Below are positions 55,917 through 64,000 of a stretch of DNA of 64,000 nucleotides, in pieces. Source of the stretch: Paraescarpia echinospica (Eukaryota; Annelida; Polychaeta; Sabellida; Siboglinidae); contig CM034531.1 in assembly GCA_020002185.1 (NCBI GenBank), forward strand, positions 41,240,690-41,304,689, read 5' to 3'. A program made the position numbers and the translations under genes. The notes under the pieces were generated by a model, which saw only the letters and a list, made by a program, of their open reading frames with translations, searched no databases and was not told the DNA's origin. Position 1 is the stretch's first letter. The number at the start of each line of letters is the position of its first letter.

Positions 55917-57569
55917 ATGGGGTAATCGTACTCTGCAATCGTACTCATTGTAATCGTGGACAACTTTTTGAGTAATCGTACTTGATTACAATGATAATAA
56001 AAGCCAAGTAATCATAATCGTACTCAATTACATTGCCAAAGTAATTGTAATCATGATTACCATTTTTGATCATACTTACAATGCAAGCAGATAGATTAGA
56101 CAGATAGAAATGGCTATACCAGAAGTGATCTAATAAATGTAATAGTAATTGGGCAATTACTTTTCTGTTAAAATTGAACATTTCAGTTGCATAAAAATTC
56201 AGTTAGATTTCCCTAGTTAATACCTTCTCTCCCCAGAGAAGCCACATCTCCTGCTTACTGTAATAGTGACATAATATTATGGTACAAAGTTATTATAGTG
56301 ACAGGCTCTGGGAAGCACTGCAGTAAATAAGCCTCCTCTACCACATTGCTTTGTAATATTAGAAGCCATGCCACCTGTACTGTTTGCACTGTTAGTATGG
56401 TGTGAATGACTGGTCATGGTTCCTAGCTCCTGACTGGCTGGTTAGCTGCTATATCCCTGTCTATTATATCTAAGTCTATTATATCTAAGGGTAAACCTGT
56501 CAGTTCACCACTGTATTCTGTGTTTGACCAATTTGATATATAGCATATTTGAATCTGACCCTCTGTATTTGATGACATTTTATTAGTGTAATGTATTTGA
56601 TCATGTGTATTTGTATTTAATTTTTTTTAAAGAGCGTATTTGAAATTCTAAAATGCAACATATTTGTATTTGATTATGGGATGTTGTGGCGAAAGATGAT
56701 ATAAAAATGCTAAGAGCCTAAGATGTGAGATATCTACTGAGGTGCTCTTCCATCTACCATGATGGTTAACCATGTGATTATTCTCTGTTTCATATTAATA
56801 ATAATGCTACATAAAACTCTTTGACTGATTTATTCGTTCATATTGTGATATACCTAATATGCCTAAAAACAGTTTCATTATGTCAATTAATAATAATAAA
56901 ATCTGGATAGCAGTAATCAGTTCTGAATTCAAAGAAGGTCACATACATGATAGAAACAGGATTTGCATAGTCTTTAAAGTAATCATGTCTGTAATAATGA
57001 TTACATGGTAAAGTAATCGTAATCAATTACATTTGTTTTCTGTGTAATCATACTCGTAATCGTATTCATATATCTTCAAAGTAATCGATTACATGTTATT
57101 GTAATCACCTCATCTCTGATATCATCTCTTAATATTATATACAATACGTACGTTGAAGCTCACAATAAAAAAGGTTATATGTACATTGTAGGTGATGATA
57201 ATGATATATATATATATATATATACACACAGTAAAAAAGATATCTATTTTGCAGACTGCCAGCAAATATCTTACACAGTACTACTTTGTCAGAATAAAAC
57301 ATGCTAAACCAACTAGAAAATGCTACTAAAATGCCATACTGCAGGACAAGCAAAGTAAAACTAAAAACCCAGGTCTCTTTGGATTAAAGCAACTAAAATA
57401 GACTACCGGGTAACTCTTTTATTCCTTTACCTTGCCAAATAATTACCTTAAATGTCTCCAAACTAATTCCAATACTTCGAGTTTTGGCATTCCTGATCAA
57501 CTCAACTATTGATGCGTCCGACCAAATAATAATTTCCGGATTCATTGCAGCAATTTTGATGTAATTCAT
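45032..57569 (-). CDS. Two-PDZ, Roc-like/COR and Death domain protein (Roco-family-like), 8 coding exons
   Basis: Exons, 5' to 3' on the minus strand: 57569-57447, 55080-54337, 50785-50642, 49871-48341, 47953-47443, 46886-46646, 46400-46187 and 45228-45032. Every junction is GT-AG and in phase, giving 1234 residues. PDZ1 is about 31-129 (SIGISLETFKVNLGAGFNVT; GAGF is the peptide-binding loop). PDZ2 is about 260-360 and is split over three exons (RLGFSYKI; KLQVGDCIQSVNHE). A polar linker follows. A Roc-like domain is at about 526-781 (PLVRLLVLSESGDM, RHAIYFITFDLDLYLS, VILMTDRRD). A COR domain follows through exon 5 (SVSHLQWLLYKMFG; SREILAFLEMYHVVFL). Next is a Cys-bearing segment (GPLCPNPDC). 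A Death domain is at about 1140-1226 (THRDWCGLAGKLGMTHMEVE). COR usually dimerises and PDZ and Death bind partners, so a signalling scaffold is inferred. An in-frame TGA lies just upstream of the chosen ATG. Confidence 0.85.
45236..45960. repeat. 18-19 bp minisatellite upstream of the last exon of the PDZ-Roco-Death gene
   Basis: Roughly 38 imperfect units alternating CAACCACAGCAGCCACTGT and CAACCACAGTTCCACAGT. On the minus strand a unit reads TGGCTGCTGTGGTTGACAG, and the array ends at the true acceptor GAGCTGCTGTGGTTGCAG/GTAAG at 45229/45228. The units are thus copies of the intron end. Three plus-strand frames stay open for long stretches by composition only. Confidence 0.88.
49995..50290 (-). 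mobile_element. CR1 LINE 3'-end fragment
   Basis: AACAAGATTGCCACCCAGAG, GGACAAGGAAGCCTTTGGTT and ATCCTGCCCTTCTGAGGTAT match the reversed tail of the CR1 copies at 6191-6460. It lies in intron 3 of the PDZ-Roco-Death gene, just beyond the 30-bp array. Confidence 0.8.
50327..50660. repeat. 30-bp minisatellite built on the exon 3 donor of the PDZ-Roco-Death gene
   Basis: Eleven units containing TAGTTACTTACAGACCATTG and then CATAATGGGC or CTTCATGCC(G/A). The last unit (50636-50655) is the true donor: minus strand CGGTCT/GTAAGT. On the minus strand ten units keep GTAAGT and one has GTGAGT, so all eleven retain a good 5' splice site core. Confidence 0.95.
51040..51420 (+). mobile_element. LINE C-terminal fragment (RTE/craniofacial-development-like family)
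   Basis: With frameshifts, the plus strand reads AQAKIAFHKMRNVITN, SLEVRKHVLQEPILVHQCES, WAITKDHKNIEASEMWF and LRRVRRTEKKSNKDILRTA. This block pattern (R...KRVL....L..CESW......EA.EMWFLRR) is typical of the end of RTE-like polymerases. Confidence 0.65.
51600..52452 (-). mobile_element. LINE reverse transcriptase, 3' part
   Basis: The minus strand reads GVKQGGILSPHLFNVYMDDL, a frameshift, then HLMYADDLCIFSPSVSGLRK (YADD catalytic box), TIKCKYLGYIINNNLTDD and, further on, CSASFMFATNCVKSFNERM. The 5' part of the same element is at 53671-54060, the two being separated by repeat R1. It lies in intron 2 of the PDZ-Roco-Death gene, in the gene's orientation. Confidence 0.8.
52452..53671. repeat. 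Dispersed repeat family R1, copy inserted in a LINE
   Basis: It starts TGTGACCCCGGCTGACCAAA and ends CTCGGCCAAAGGACTAAAAA. Inside are three tandem subunits of about 165-175 bp, each beginning CCTTAGAATGATTCAATCAA. The other copies are 58028-59792 and 21790-22080. It splits the reverse transcriptase of the surrounding LINE. No transposase was seen. Confidence 0.8.
53671..54060 (-). mobile_element. LINE reverse transcriptase, 5' part
   Basis: The minus strand reads LPDGMMVTIIAPIIKNKAGD, SDNSNYRPIALATIASQLFE, NQFGFKKHHSTEMLIFLLKE and TILDASKAFDKVNYSKLFTK. These are the first reverse transcriptase blocks, continuing on the far side of repeat R1 at 52452. Confidence 0.82.
55165..55806. repeat. 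42-bp minisatellite, 15 units
   Basis: Unit blocks are ACTTATGGAATTACAGCCTG, TCGCATGTTTCACCCAACAA and a final TT or GT; the first units have CCCC instead of CCCA. The spacing from 55197 to 55785 is exactly 14 x 42. Because 42 is divisible by three, several frames on both strands stay open. It lies in intron 1 of the PDZ-Roco-Death gene, about 90 bp upstream of the exon 2 acceptor. Confidence 0.95.
55885..55911. repeat. TA dinucleotide microsatellite
   Basis: An uninterrupted TA run directly before the CAGAGATG terminus of the hAT-like element. Confidence 0.9.
55912..57118. mobile_element. Non-autonomous hAT-like element
   Basis: The left terminus CAGAGATGGGGTAATC matches the reversed right terminus CAGAGATGAGGTGATTAC. 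The CAG...CTG ends and many subterminal GTAATCG / CGATTAC words at both ends (55925-56060 and 56985-57110) are typical of hAT elements. The interior has no transposase. Flanks are TA-rich, so the 8-bp target duplication cannot be judged with confidence (ATATATAT versus ATATCATC). Confidence 0.75.
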
Positions 57570-57856
57570 GTTCGTTTGTTTGCATTCATATTCCTTCCAT
57601 CAACCCTGCCATATTCTGATGGTGACATGTATCGTAAAGACATAATACTTGCTGATGTCTCCAGGATCATACCTACAACAGTGGGGAGTGCAAACAATTG
57701 GTCAGTGGAAAGAAATCTAGTGAAAGTATCCAAGTACATCATGCATCTGAGATCAAAGTATGTATTCTTCACACCAATATGTCTGAGCAATGAGGCATCT
57801 AATGCAGGATTCAGCAAAATATCAGAAACCAGCAGAAACTGGTGACAGAGTAGCAT
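57566..57856 (-). other. Open frame upstream of, and overlapping, the PDZ-Roco-Death start
   Basis: A 96-codon minus-strand frame whose stop overlaps the start codon of the downstream gene as ATGA. Its content (LDASLLRHIGVKNTYFDLRC, FLSTDQLFALPTVVGMILE) looks protein-like. The plus strand of the same interval is also open for 89 codons, so coding status is unresolved. It could be an upstream ORF, a fragment of another gene or a repeat. Confidence 0.25.
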
Positions 57857-58027
57857 AAACTGTTCTGGTGACTACAAATGTACTGGCCACCTTGTGTACA
57901 GTACATCTGAATTAAAATACCATGCTGCTTCCTAAAATATCTACAAACAAACATTTGTGACACAGATCCATATGATATTTCTCTAACACTTATTTCATTT
58001 AATTGTGCAGAGTGCAAATTTATTTTT

Positions 58028-59792
58028 TATATGTGACCCCGGCTGACCAAATGAGTGATAAGTCGGAAAAATTGTAACATTGTTTTCTTACATCCTTGTA
58101 AAGGTTTGGTACAGTGCTTTACACTGTTTCAAAAATTATGACTGCTACAAAAATTGGCAAATTTATGGAGCATTGAACATGGTAGGGGTCAAAAAGTGAA
58201 AATGAAGAAAACGGCTGTTGAAGTTTTACATTATATATGCAAATGGATTGCATGGAAATATTACATGCATAACATTCAAATGTGCCACACAGTATGTATG
58301 TTACGTTGCAATGATACACTGGAAGTACAAATGTGCTGCTACAAAAACTTATCACGTTATGTCTTTATGTATAAAACTAAGAGGACAGATTGATAATGTT
58401 ATAAATGAATACTTAAAAACAGCCCCACAGAACTAATTATAGTTATTGTTAAGATGTTTAACTTAGTTCTATTATGCCCGGCATAAATCAAACAACCCTG
58501 TAGGTAATTATTAATCAAATGTTTTTTTGGTGAATAATAGTTACAGATCATTAAGGGTTATGATGGAAGTAAAATGTTGACATGTTTACTGTTCACTTAT
58601 TGCACCATGTCTTGCATTTAGAGGAATAATTATAATAGAAAATAAAATGTTGTGGCACATATTTTTAAATACATGCATTGATGAGAAACCGGGAATAACT
58701 AATTTCACAAACTTCCTGCTTATATAAAACAATTGCATAAAATAGATATCCATGCAAGACATAAGACTCCGCATGTGAGAGATGTTTTGGGAAGGGGAAT
58801 AGTGTTCTGTTTCTGGCACAATACATAAAATCTACTGTCAGGGGATAGTCTCAAGGGTCCTTCTCAAAACCACATCACTAGATAGTGTAAACATTTTGGG
58901 GGGCTGTGTCAGCCTTCTTCTCACTCTGATGTAGAGTTACCACAAGGAGAAAACTTGTCTCCTTTGTTATTTGCTATTTACCTGAATTATTTTGAACACC
59001 TTTAGTCATAATTATAAGGGACTTGACATGGCAGCTGGTGAAATTTACAACAACCTTAGTGATGATGATGTAGACATTTTCTTGCAAATGTATGTTCTAC
59101 TATATGCTGATGATACTAGAATGATTCAATCAAATACAGATTTCTTGTGTATAGCGGAACTATGTCAACTCTTATAATGGTTGACATTTGGTTGTTTCAG
59201 GATGACCCCTTAGAATGTAGGCACAACTGTCCAGGGGTCTAGTGGGCCCTGTCTATTGACACAAGCCTCTGCCAGTGACCAATTACAGATTAGTCACACT
59301 TCCTATCAGGCAGCCACAGTGAGGTGTTACAGATGTTGTAGGAAAAGGGATTAGTTGAACAAAAGGACTGTAAGCATGATAGATCTGCTGGTGCAGCATA
59401 CAATTTAGTTAGCAAATTTTGCATTTTAGGGGACCTTGGGTGCCCTTAGAAGGATTCAATCAAATACAGATTTTTTGTGTACAGTGACATTACCACATGA
59501 AGCAAGTTGCTACTAGACATTGAGTGCAAAATTAGAGAAAAAGTTGAAGAGTTTTTGAAAAAATAGGCAAAATGTTACATTTTTACCAGTTTTGGGGTCC
59601 TTGGAGACCCTAGGGAGCCCTTAGAATGATTCAATCAAACACAGATTTCTCGTGCATAGTGGCAGTGCCCTAAGATATGTCTATGCAAAATTAGAGAAAA
59701 AGTTGCTGAACGGTTTCTGAGATACAGCAGCTAACGGCGTATGCAGAGTGATGGCAATAGTTCCTTGGACCTTTGGCCAAAGGACTAAAAAC
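58028..59792. repeat. Dispersed repeat family R1, longer copy with internal insertion
   Basis: It begins TGTGACCCCGGCTGACCAAA like the copy at 52452 and ends TTTGGCCAAAGGACTAAAAA. About 58385-59220 is extra relative to that copy and includes a LINE fragment. Confidence 0.75.
58930..59140 (+). mobile_element. LINE reverse transcriptase fragment
   Basis: With one frameshift, the plus strand reads LPQGENLSPLLFAIYLNYFE, then HNYKGLDMAAGEIYNN and FLQMYVLLYADDTRM (YADD box). This is a short internal piece joined to R1 sequence at about 59115. Confidence 0.75.
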
Positions 59793-59879
59793 CATGGAGA
59801 AAGTTGCTACTAGACATTGAGTGCAACCCTCTGCCTCCCCTACAAGAATGAGCCTCTACATTGGTAAGTTTTTGAAGGG

Positions 59880-60640
59880 GTACTTTGAAGTAAAGGCTCT
59901 TGTTATTGGCTTGCCTTTGTATAATGTTAATTTGTATCCCTCATAGAGTCGTACATGGTGGGTCTGATCCTAGGTCTGTCTCTGTTGGCTGGTATGAGGA
60001 AGGTGTTCGCCGGTAGGGCTGGACCTTTTGCTATCTTATATAGCATTGTCAACCTGAGATGCCTGTGTTGTTCTTCCAAGGATGGGCTTGGTTCCCATGA
60101 TCTGTAGTCTCTAGGGGTGAAGACGGACTGCAATTGCTGTAGCAGGGTTTTCATCTTAGAGGCAGTATAGCTGTCTAGGTTACCGCCTTTGAATAGTGGT
60201 TCTACTCCCGCGTTGTCCTGTCTTCTCGTTTTGACATAATGCCAAAAGGGCTTCGTGTTGTTGTCCCTGAACTGAAGCCTTCTTCGATGGTGTTTGATTA
60301 TGTAATGCCATTATGCTTGCCTCATTTGTTGCCTGCACTCATTCTGTGCACAGTCCTCTTTGCCTGGTTGTAGATTATCTTCTTTCACTGAAGGAGCTTC
60401 TTGATCTTCCTGTTGATCCACGGTAGATTGTAGTTTCTTTGCCACAGACTGGATGGTGTAGAGCGCTCAATGGCTGCTATCAAGGATTACTTCAAGCGTG
60501 TCAACATGTCTCCAACCATTGATCCTTCCTCCCTCATTTTGGTGGTCTTTTCTCTTAGCTTGCTCAGTTCAGCATTGTGGTCATCCAACTTTGCTCTAGA
60601 GTAGAAGTACCCTTTGGTTCGCAAGGGTTTTATGGCAATT
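59880..60640 (-). mobile_element. Internally deleted LINE fragment
   Basis: The minus strand carries a pre-reverse-transcriptase region ending TKRQDNAGVEPLFKGGNLD, then SKMKTLLQQLQSVFTP. It passes directly to the C-terminal block PSLEEQHRHLRLTMLYKIAK and LPANTFLIPANRDRPRI. The whole polymerase core is absent between VFT and PRDYRSW, so this is a deletion derivative. Confidence 0.7.
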
Positions 60641-60671
60641 AAAGTTGGAGACTGATGCGGTAGTCAAATAT

Positions 60672-60913
60672 GTCTGGCACTGACTTGGAGCTTTTGTTGA
60701 GGGTTGGGCTTGACGTGAAGATGTGTTTATTTAAAAATTTGACTTTTCATGTCACACACGTAACACAAATTAAAAATGAAGTGTCTATGCCTGGCACTGA
60801 CTTGGAGCTTTTGTTGAGGGATGGGCTTGACGTGAAGATACGATGTGTTTATTTAAAAATTTGACTTTTCATGTCACACACGTAACACAAATTAAAAATG
60901 AAGTGTCTATGCG
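60672..60913. repeat. Direct tandem duplication, about 120 bp x 2
   Basis: CTGGCACTGACTTGGAGCTT ... GAAGTGTCTATGC occurs twice in a row (about 60672 and 60791). The second copy has GGATGGG for GGTTGGG and four extra bases (TACG) before ATGTGTTT. Confidence 0.92.
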
Positions 60914-61053
60914 TACGTGAGCTGTATCTTTAGCATTGTGGCCTAAACATACGTGAGGATGCGTGCGCATCGGTTATCTAATGACGAATTCCTGCAATAA
61001 AATGTAAATATATTCTGCGCGCGCATATTCCGCTCCTTTCGAAAAATAACCGT

Positions 61054-61164
61054 ATGGATGAGATGGCGGAGTTAAAAGTTGGCGCAATGTTTTCCAAATT
61101 ATCGGATTTAGAAGCTGCAATCGCTAATTATGAGCAGTGCAAGTTAGTTAACATGTATAAATAA
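61054..61164 (+). other. Small open frame, possible first exon
   Basis: A 36-codon frame, MDEMAELKVGAMFSKLSDLE then AAIANYEQCKLVNMYK. The pattern VG..F..L.DLE.AI..YE resembles the N-termini of MULE/ZSWIM-type transposase-derived proteins. A donor-like CAA/GTTAGT lies near its end. It sits in a CpG-containing stretch. No downstream exon was found; this is weak. Confidence 0.2.
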
Positions 61165-62690
61165 ATAAAAGCATGCGCAGAATGAGTGCCATACTTTTAG
61201 AATGGAGGTCTAAACGTACGGCTCACATACGCGTAGCCAGTGCCAATTAAAACAAAACAAACTTCATTTGTTCCCCAAACTATTTTTTAAATCGATTTTC
61301 ACCTAAAAAAGTTGCCCATCGCGATATTAACAAGTATCCACTTTAAAATAATTAAACTTCCAGCAGGCGTCTGGTCTTGAGATTTAGCATCCCGTAGTCA
61401 TTCAGTGACACTGACAGCGAGTGAGTCTGAAGTCAGGCAGTCAGACTCGGCCTAGCCCTAGGCCATGGTAGGCTTGGCGTGAGCGTTTTTTTACTTGAAA
61501 GTTGTTAAACAAAGTTGTCATTTGCCAAAAGACAACAGCGTAACACCGGAACGGCAAACAACACATATACTTAATCAGACAAGGTAACAACTTATGAAAC
61601 TGTTGTGTATACAAATACACATATTAATTATTATTAATGTTTATGAACAAACCCCACAACAACAAACCTGACATCGCCAGTTCCCACAAGCTATTCTGCA
61701 GAACGATGCTATCTCTGCTATCGATGCGGTGGTCGAGTGCTGGAGCGCCTGACTTAAAATTTCCAATCTGAGTTAAACTACCATTTTAACCTGGTTTAAA
61801 AAAGTGTATGTACAAACAACACGAACAATATTTATTGTTTTGATCCATATATATGATACTTTGTTATTTGATATTATTATGTCAATCGATACATAGATTA
61901 TTATGCTTTTGAAAAAAATATCCGGCCAGCGGAACAATAAACAGAAGCCTGATAAGGCATACGGACACCATGTTTCGTCAGTTGCGCTGTTTTATTTTAA
62001 AATCGCATATCACGTTATAAAACATTTTATTTGGTTTGTGGAAAATTATGTATATATATATATATATATAAGGTATATGGAAATATGAATTAAAAAGATG
62101 GACGATCTCAGAATGCAACTGTCATATTTATATAGTTGCATTATATTTCGTTTTTGGAAACTATACTAAAAAATTGTATTCGTATTGCTGTTGTTTATTC
62201 TCAGTAGAGAAGTCTCACAATTCCTAGATCTTTCCCATCAGTATTCGACCTCTCAAGTATGATATTATTTCTTCCTGTAGTACCAATTTATGCAAATATC
62301 AATTATAATGATAAACTTGAGATTGAAGATGAATCGCTACAGGATACATGGTGTAAACCTAGTCGTAACAGTGTAACTGCGGCAACTTGCCGTATTTGGG
62401 CCCACACTAAAAGGCGGACCGCGAACGGGCGGACCTGGAGGACCGGACGGACCACATTCACAAGGATGCGCGCGATCTCTACGTTCCATGTTTACATGCG
62501 TTAATTGTTCCTTCGGGTGCGCTCTTGTGCGTTCGTTTATAAACATTGAGATGTCTTTCATTAGTAGTATGCGTGGAAATATGAGAAGACATAAATGTTT
62601 TTACAAAATGAACACAACAGTACAATTAATAATATAACAATTCTTGGATTTGTTGTTTATTTGTATTTATGTTCACGATTGCTGTGATGA
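61165..62690. other. No gene recognised
   Basis: AT-rich sequence with a TA microsatellite at about 62048-62070. Short frames only. Confidence 0.5.
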
Positions 62691-62694
62691 TATG

Positions 62695-64000
62695 TTTAAT
62701 TAAAGGGATTCTTTGATAATTTTAATATCTTTGTAATGTACGCAATGATTAGGTAATCCTGTTAATATGATTATTTCATGTAATTCTATGCCTTTATTTC
62801 ATTATAATGTTTTATTAATCACTAAGGACCCTGACAATATAATATCGAAAAAATAACTCTGCGTACGCGGAGTTTCTACTTTGGGCCCACCTTCACAATC
62901 CATATAAGGCATGCTCATGAATATTCGGGAATGTCCGTCAGACTTCGATTAGCTACGCCGAGTTAATAGATACAAGAAATACGTCATCAACATGTGTGTA
63001 TTTGGATTAGCTACCGCCATGCGAATTAGTCGTGACCGATAAAATTATCAAAATGAAACGTGGACCAGCTGCTGATTATGTCACAGATTCAGTAAAGTAA
63101 AGAAGGAAAATATATGGAATAAACGGAGAATGAACATAGCAACAGTTCATGACAGACGGATTGATTTAAAAAAAAAAACCACCTCTCCATGCACGAAGCC
63201 GCCGATGACGACGCCGATGTCATATTGAATGATTGGCATTGTTTTTGTTGGAATATAAAAACTATCATGTTCATTTTTCACTAGGTACATCTGGCTATAC
63301 ATTTTGAAATGAAGTTTTAATTAAACGTTTAGATAACAGAAACTTACTGAAGCCGAGAAACATTCAATAATGAAACCATTTTATTTGCACCATAAATCCA
63401 GCTGCTATTTCAAAAGCAGTATAAATACATTACACATCACTGATGTAATCCACAATATTAAAATAGGATAGGTGGTTATGTACTTTCCTATCTACGTAAG
63501 GTTTATTTTACTAGTTTTATTTTGAAAAATGTAGATCTATAAAGGGCATAACATTATTGTAGACAAAATATTAAAATTTATTGCATCAGTATAAAAACTT
63601 ATTTTATTTTGTACTGGGAGTGCAGTAATTATTTGTTCTGTCCATCATTTAGAGTAAGATATTGAATTTGTTTCTGTCGAACTCCCGTTTCGATAACAAA
63701 TAAAATGGCCATTGTATGATGGAAATAAAGTTATAAAATTAAAAAACTTTAAAAGTAACGCATATTCTAAAACACTGTTTTCAGTCATCATTGGTGTATT
63801 TAGCTCAAGAAGATCCAAGATATTTTGAATGTTGTGGAACATTTATATTTTATGAATTTTCAAAATTAGTGTAAAATCAACTTTGTCAACACCTCTTTAT
63901 ACGCTACTCCCAGTATAATTCACTTAACACAAACTTGTTTCCAAAAAATTTGAAGAATATGCTGTAGAACACAATCCAAACATGATGAGCATAAGAAAGC
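62695..64000 (-). repeat. Long inverted repeat, right arm (runs off the window)
   Basis: Reverse complement of 22905-24125. Blocks include TCATGTAATTCTATGCC, GCATGCTCATGAATATTC, GTTTCTGTCGAACTCCCGT and CATGATGAGCATAAG. It has small indels relative to the left arm and reaches the window end, so its far boundary is unseen. Confidence 0.85.

Noticed and set aside
55058..55925. Long frames on both strands with 14-residue repeats
   Set aside because: Produced by a stop-free 42-bp tandem unit in an intron; no start context or flanking exons.
63089..63274. Cys/Phe-rich minus-strand frame
   Set aside because: Lies inside the long inverted repeat and is not kept as a frame in the left arm.

Overview
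The window is metazoan nuclear DNA. It is AT-rich, its genes are split by GT-AG introns, and it is crowded with Ty3/Gypsy, CR1/L2-like LINE, Penelope, hAT and SINE elements plus minisatellites. The two host genes and the repeat style suggest a lophotrochozoan, probably a mollusc; that placement is inference. There are no prokaryotic operons, rRNA genes or convincing functional tRNA genes. A run of exactly 1000 N (11003-12002) marks a scaffold gap.

Region 1 (1-20740) is nested repeats. A Ty3/Gypsy element with 186-bp LTRs occurs as a broken copy (31-3460), an internally deleted copy (3927-5356) and a nearly complete copy right of the gap (11999-16565). The copies share the target duplication GTGTC, the same flanking hairpin satellite and the same difference between 5' and 3' LTR, so they derive from one insertion that was duplicated or represent two alleles. 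CR1 LINEs follow in opposite orientations (6191-9024 minus; 17407-20625 plus), and an L2-like LINE (9086-11002) runs into the gap.

Region 2 (20740-30300) is mostly non-coding: one arm of a long inverted repeat (22905-24125) whose partner lies at 62695-64000, a decayed LINE with a TTGA-type tail, a tRNA-derived SINE, and a head-to-head pair of Penelope GIY-YIG fragments.

Region 3 (30313-38999) holds a complete gene for GDP-mannose pyrophosphorylase B (GMPPB, plus strand, 8 coding exons). All exon phases fit and the product is 360 residues, the human length.

Region 4 (45032-57569, minus strand, convergent with GMPPB) holds an 8-exon gene that I could assemble in phase throughout (1234 codons). 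Its product combines two PDZ domains, a Roc-like domain that has lost its GTPase motifs, a COR domain and a C-terminal Death domain. I know of no named protein with this architecture.

The most unusual pattern is that tandem repeats sit on exon edges in both genes. A 17-bp array (about 38 units) repeats the 3' splice site of GMPPB exon 4. A 30-bp array (11 units) repeats the 5' splice site of exon 3 of the PDZ-Roco-Death gene. An 18-19 bp array repeats the acceptor of its last exon. Both stop codons lie inside short tandem duplications. The rest of the window (57570-64000) is repeats and unassigned sequence.
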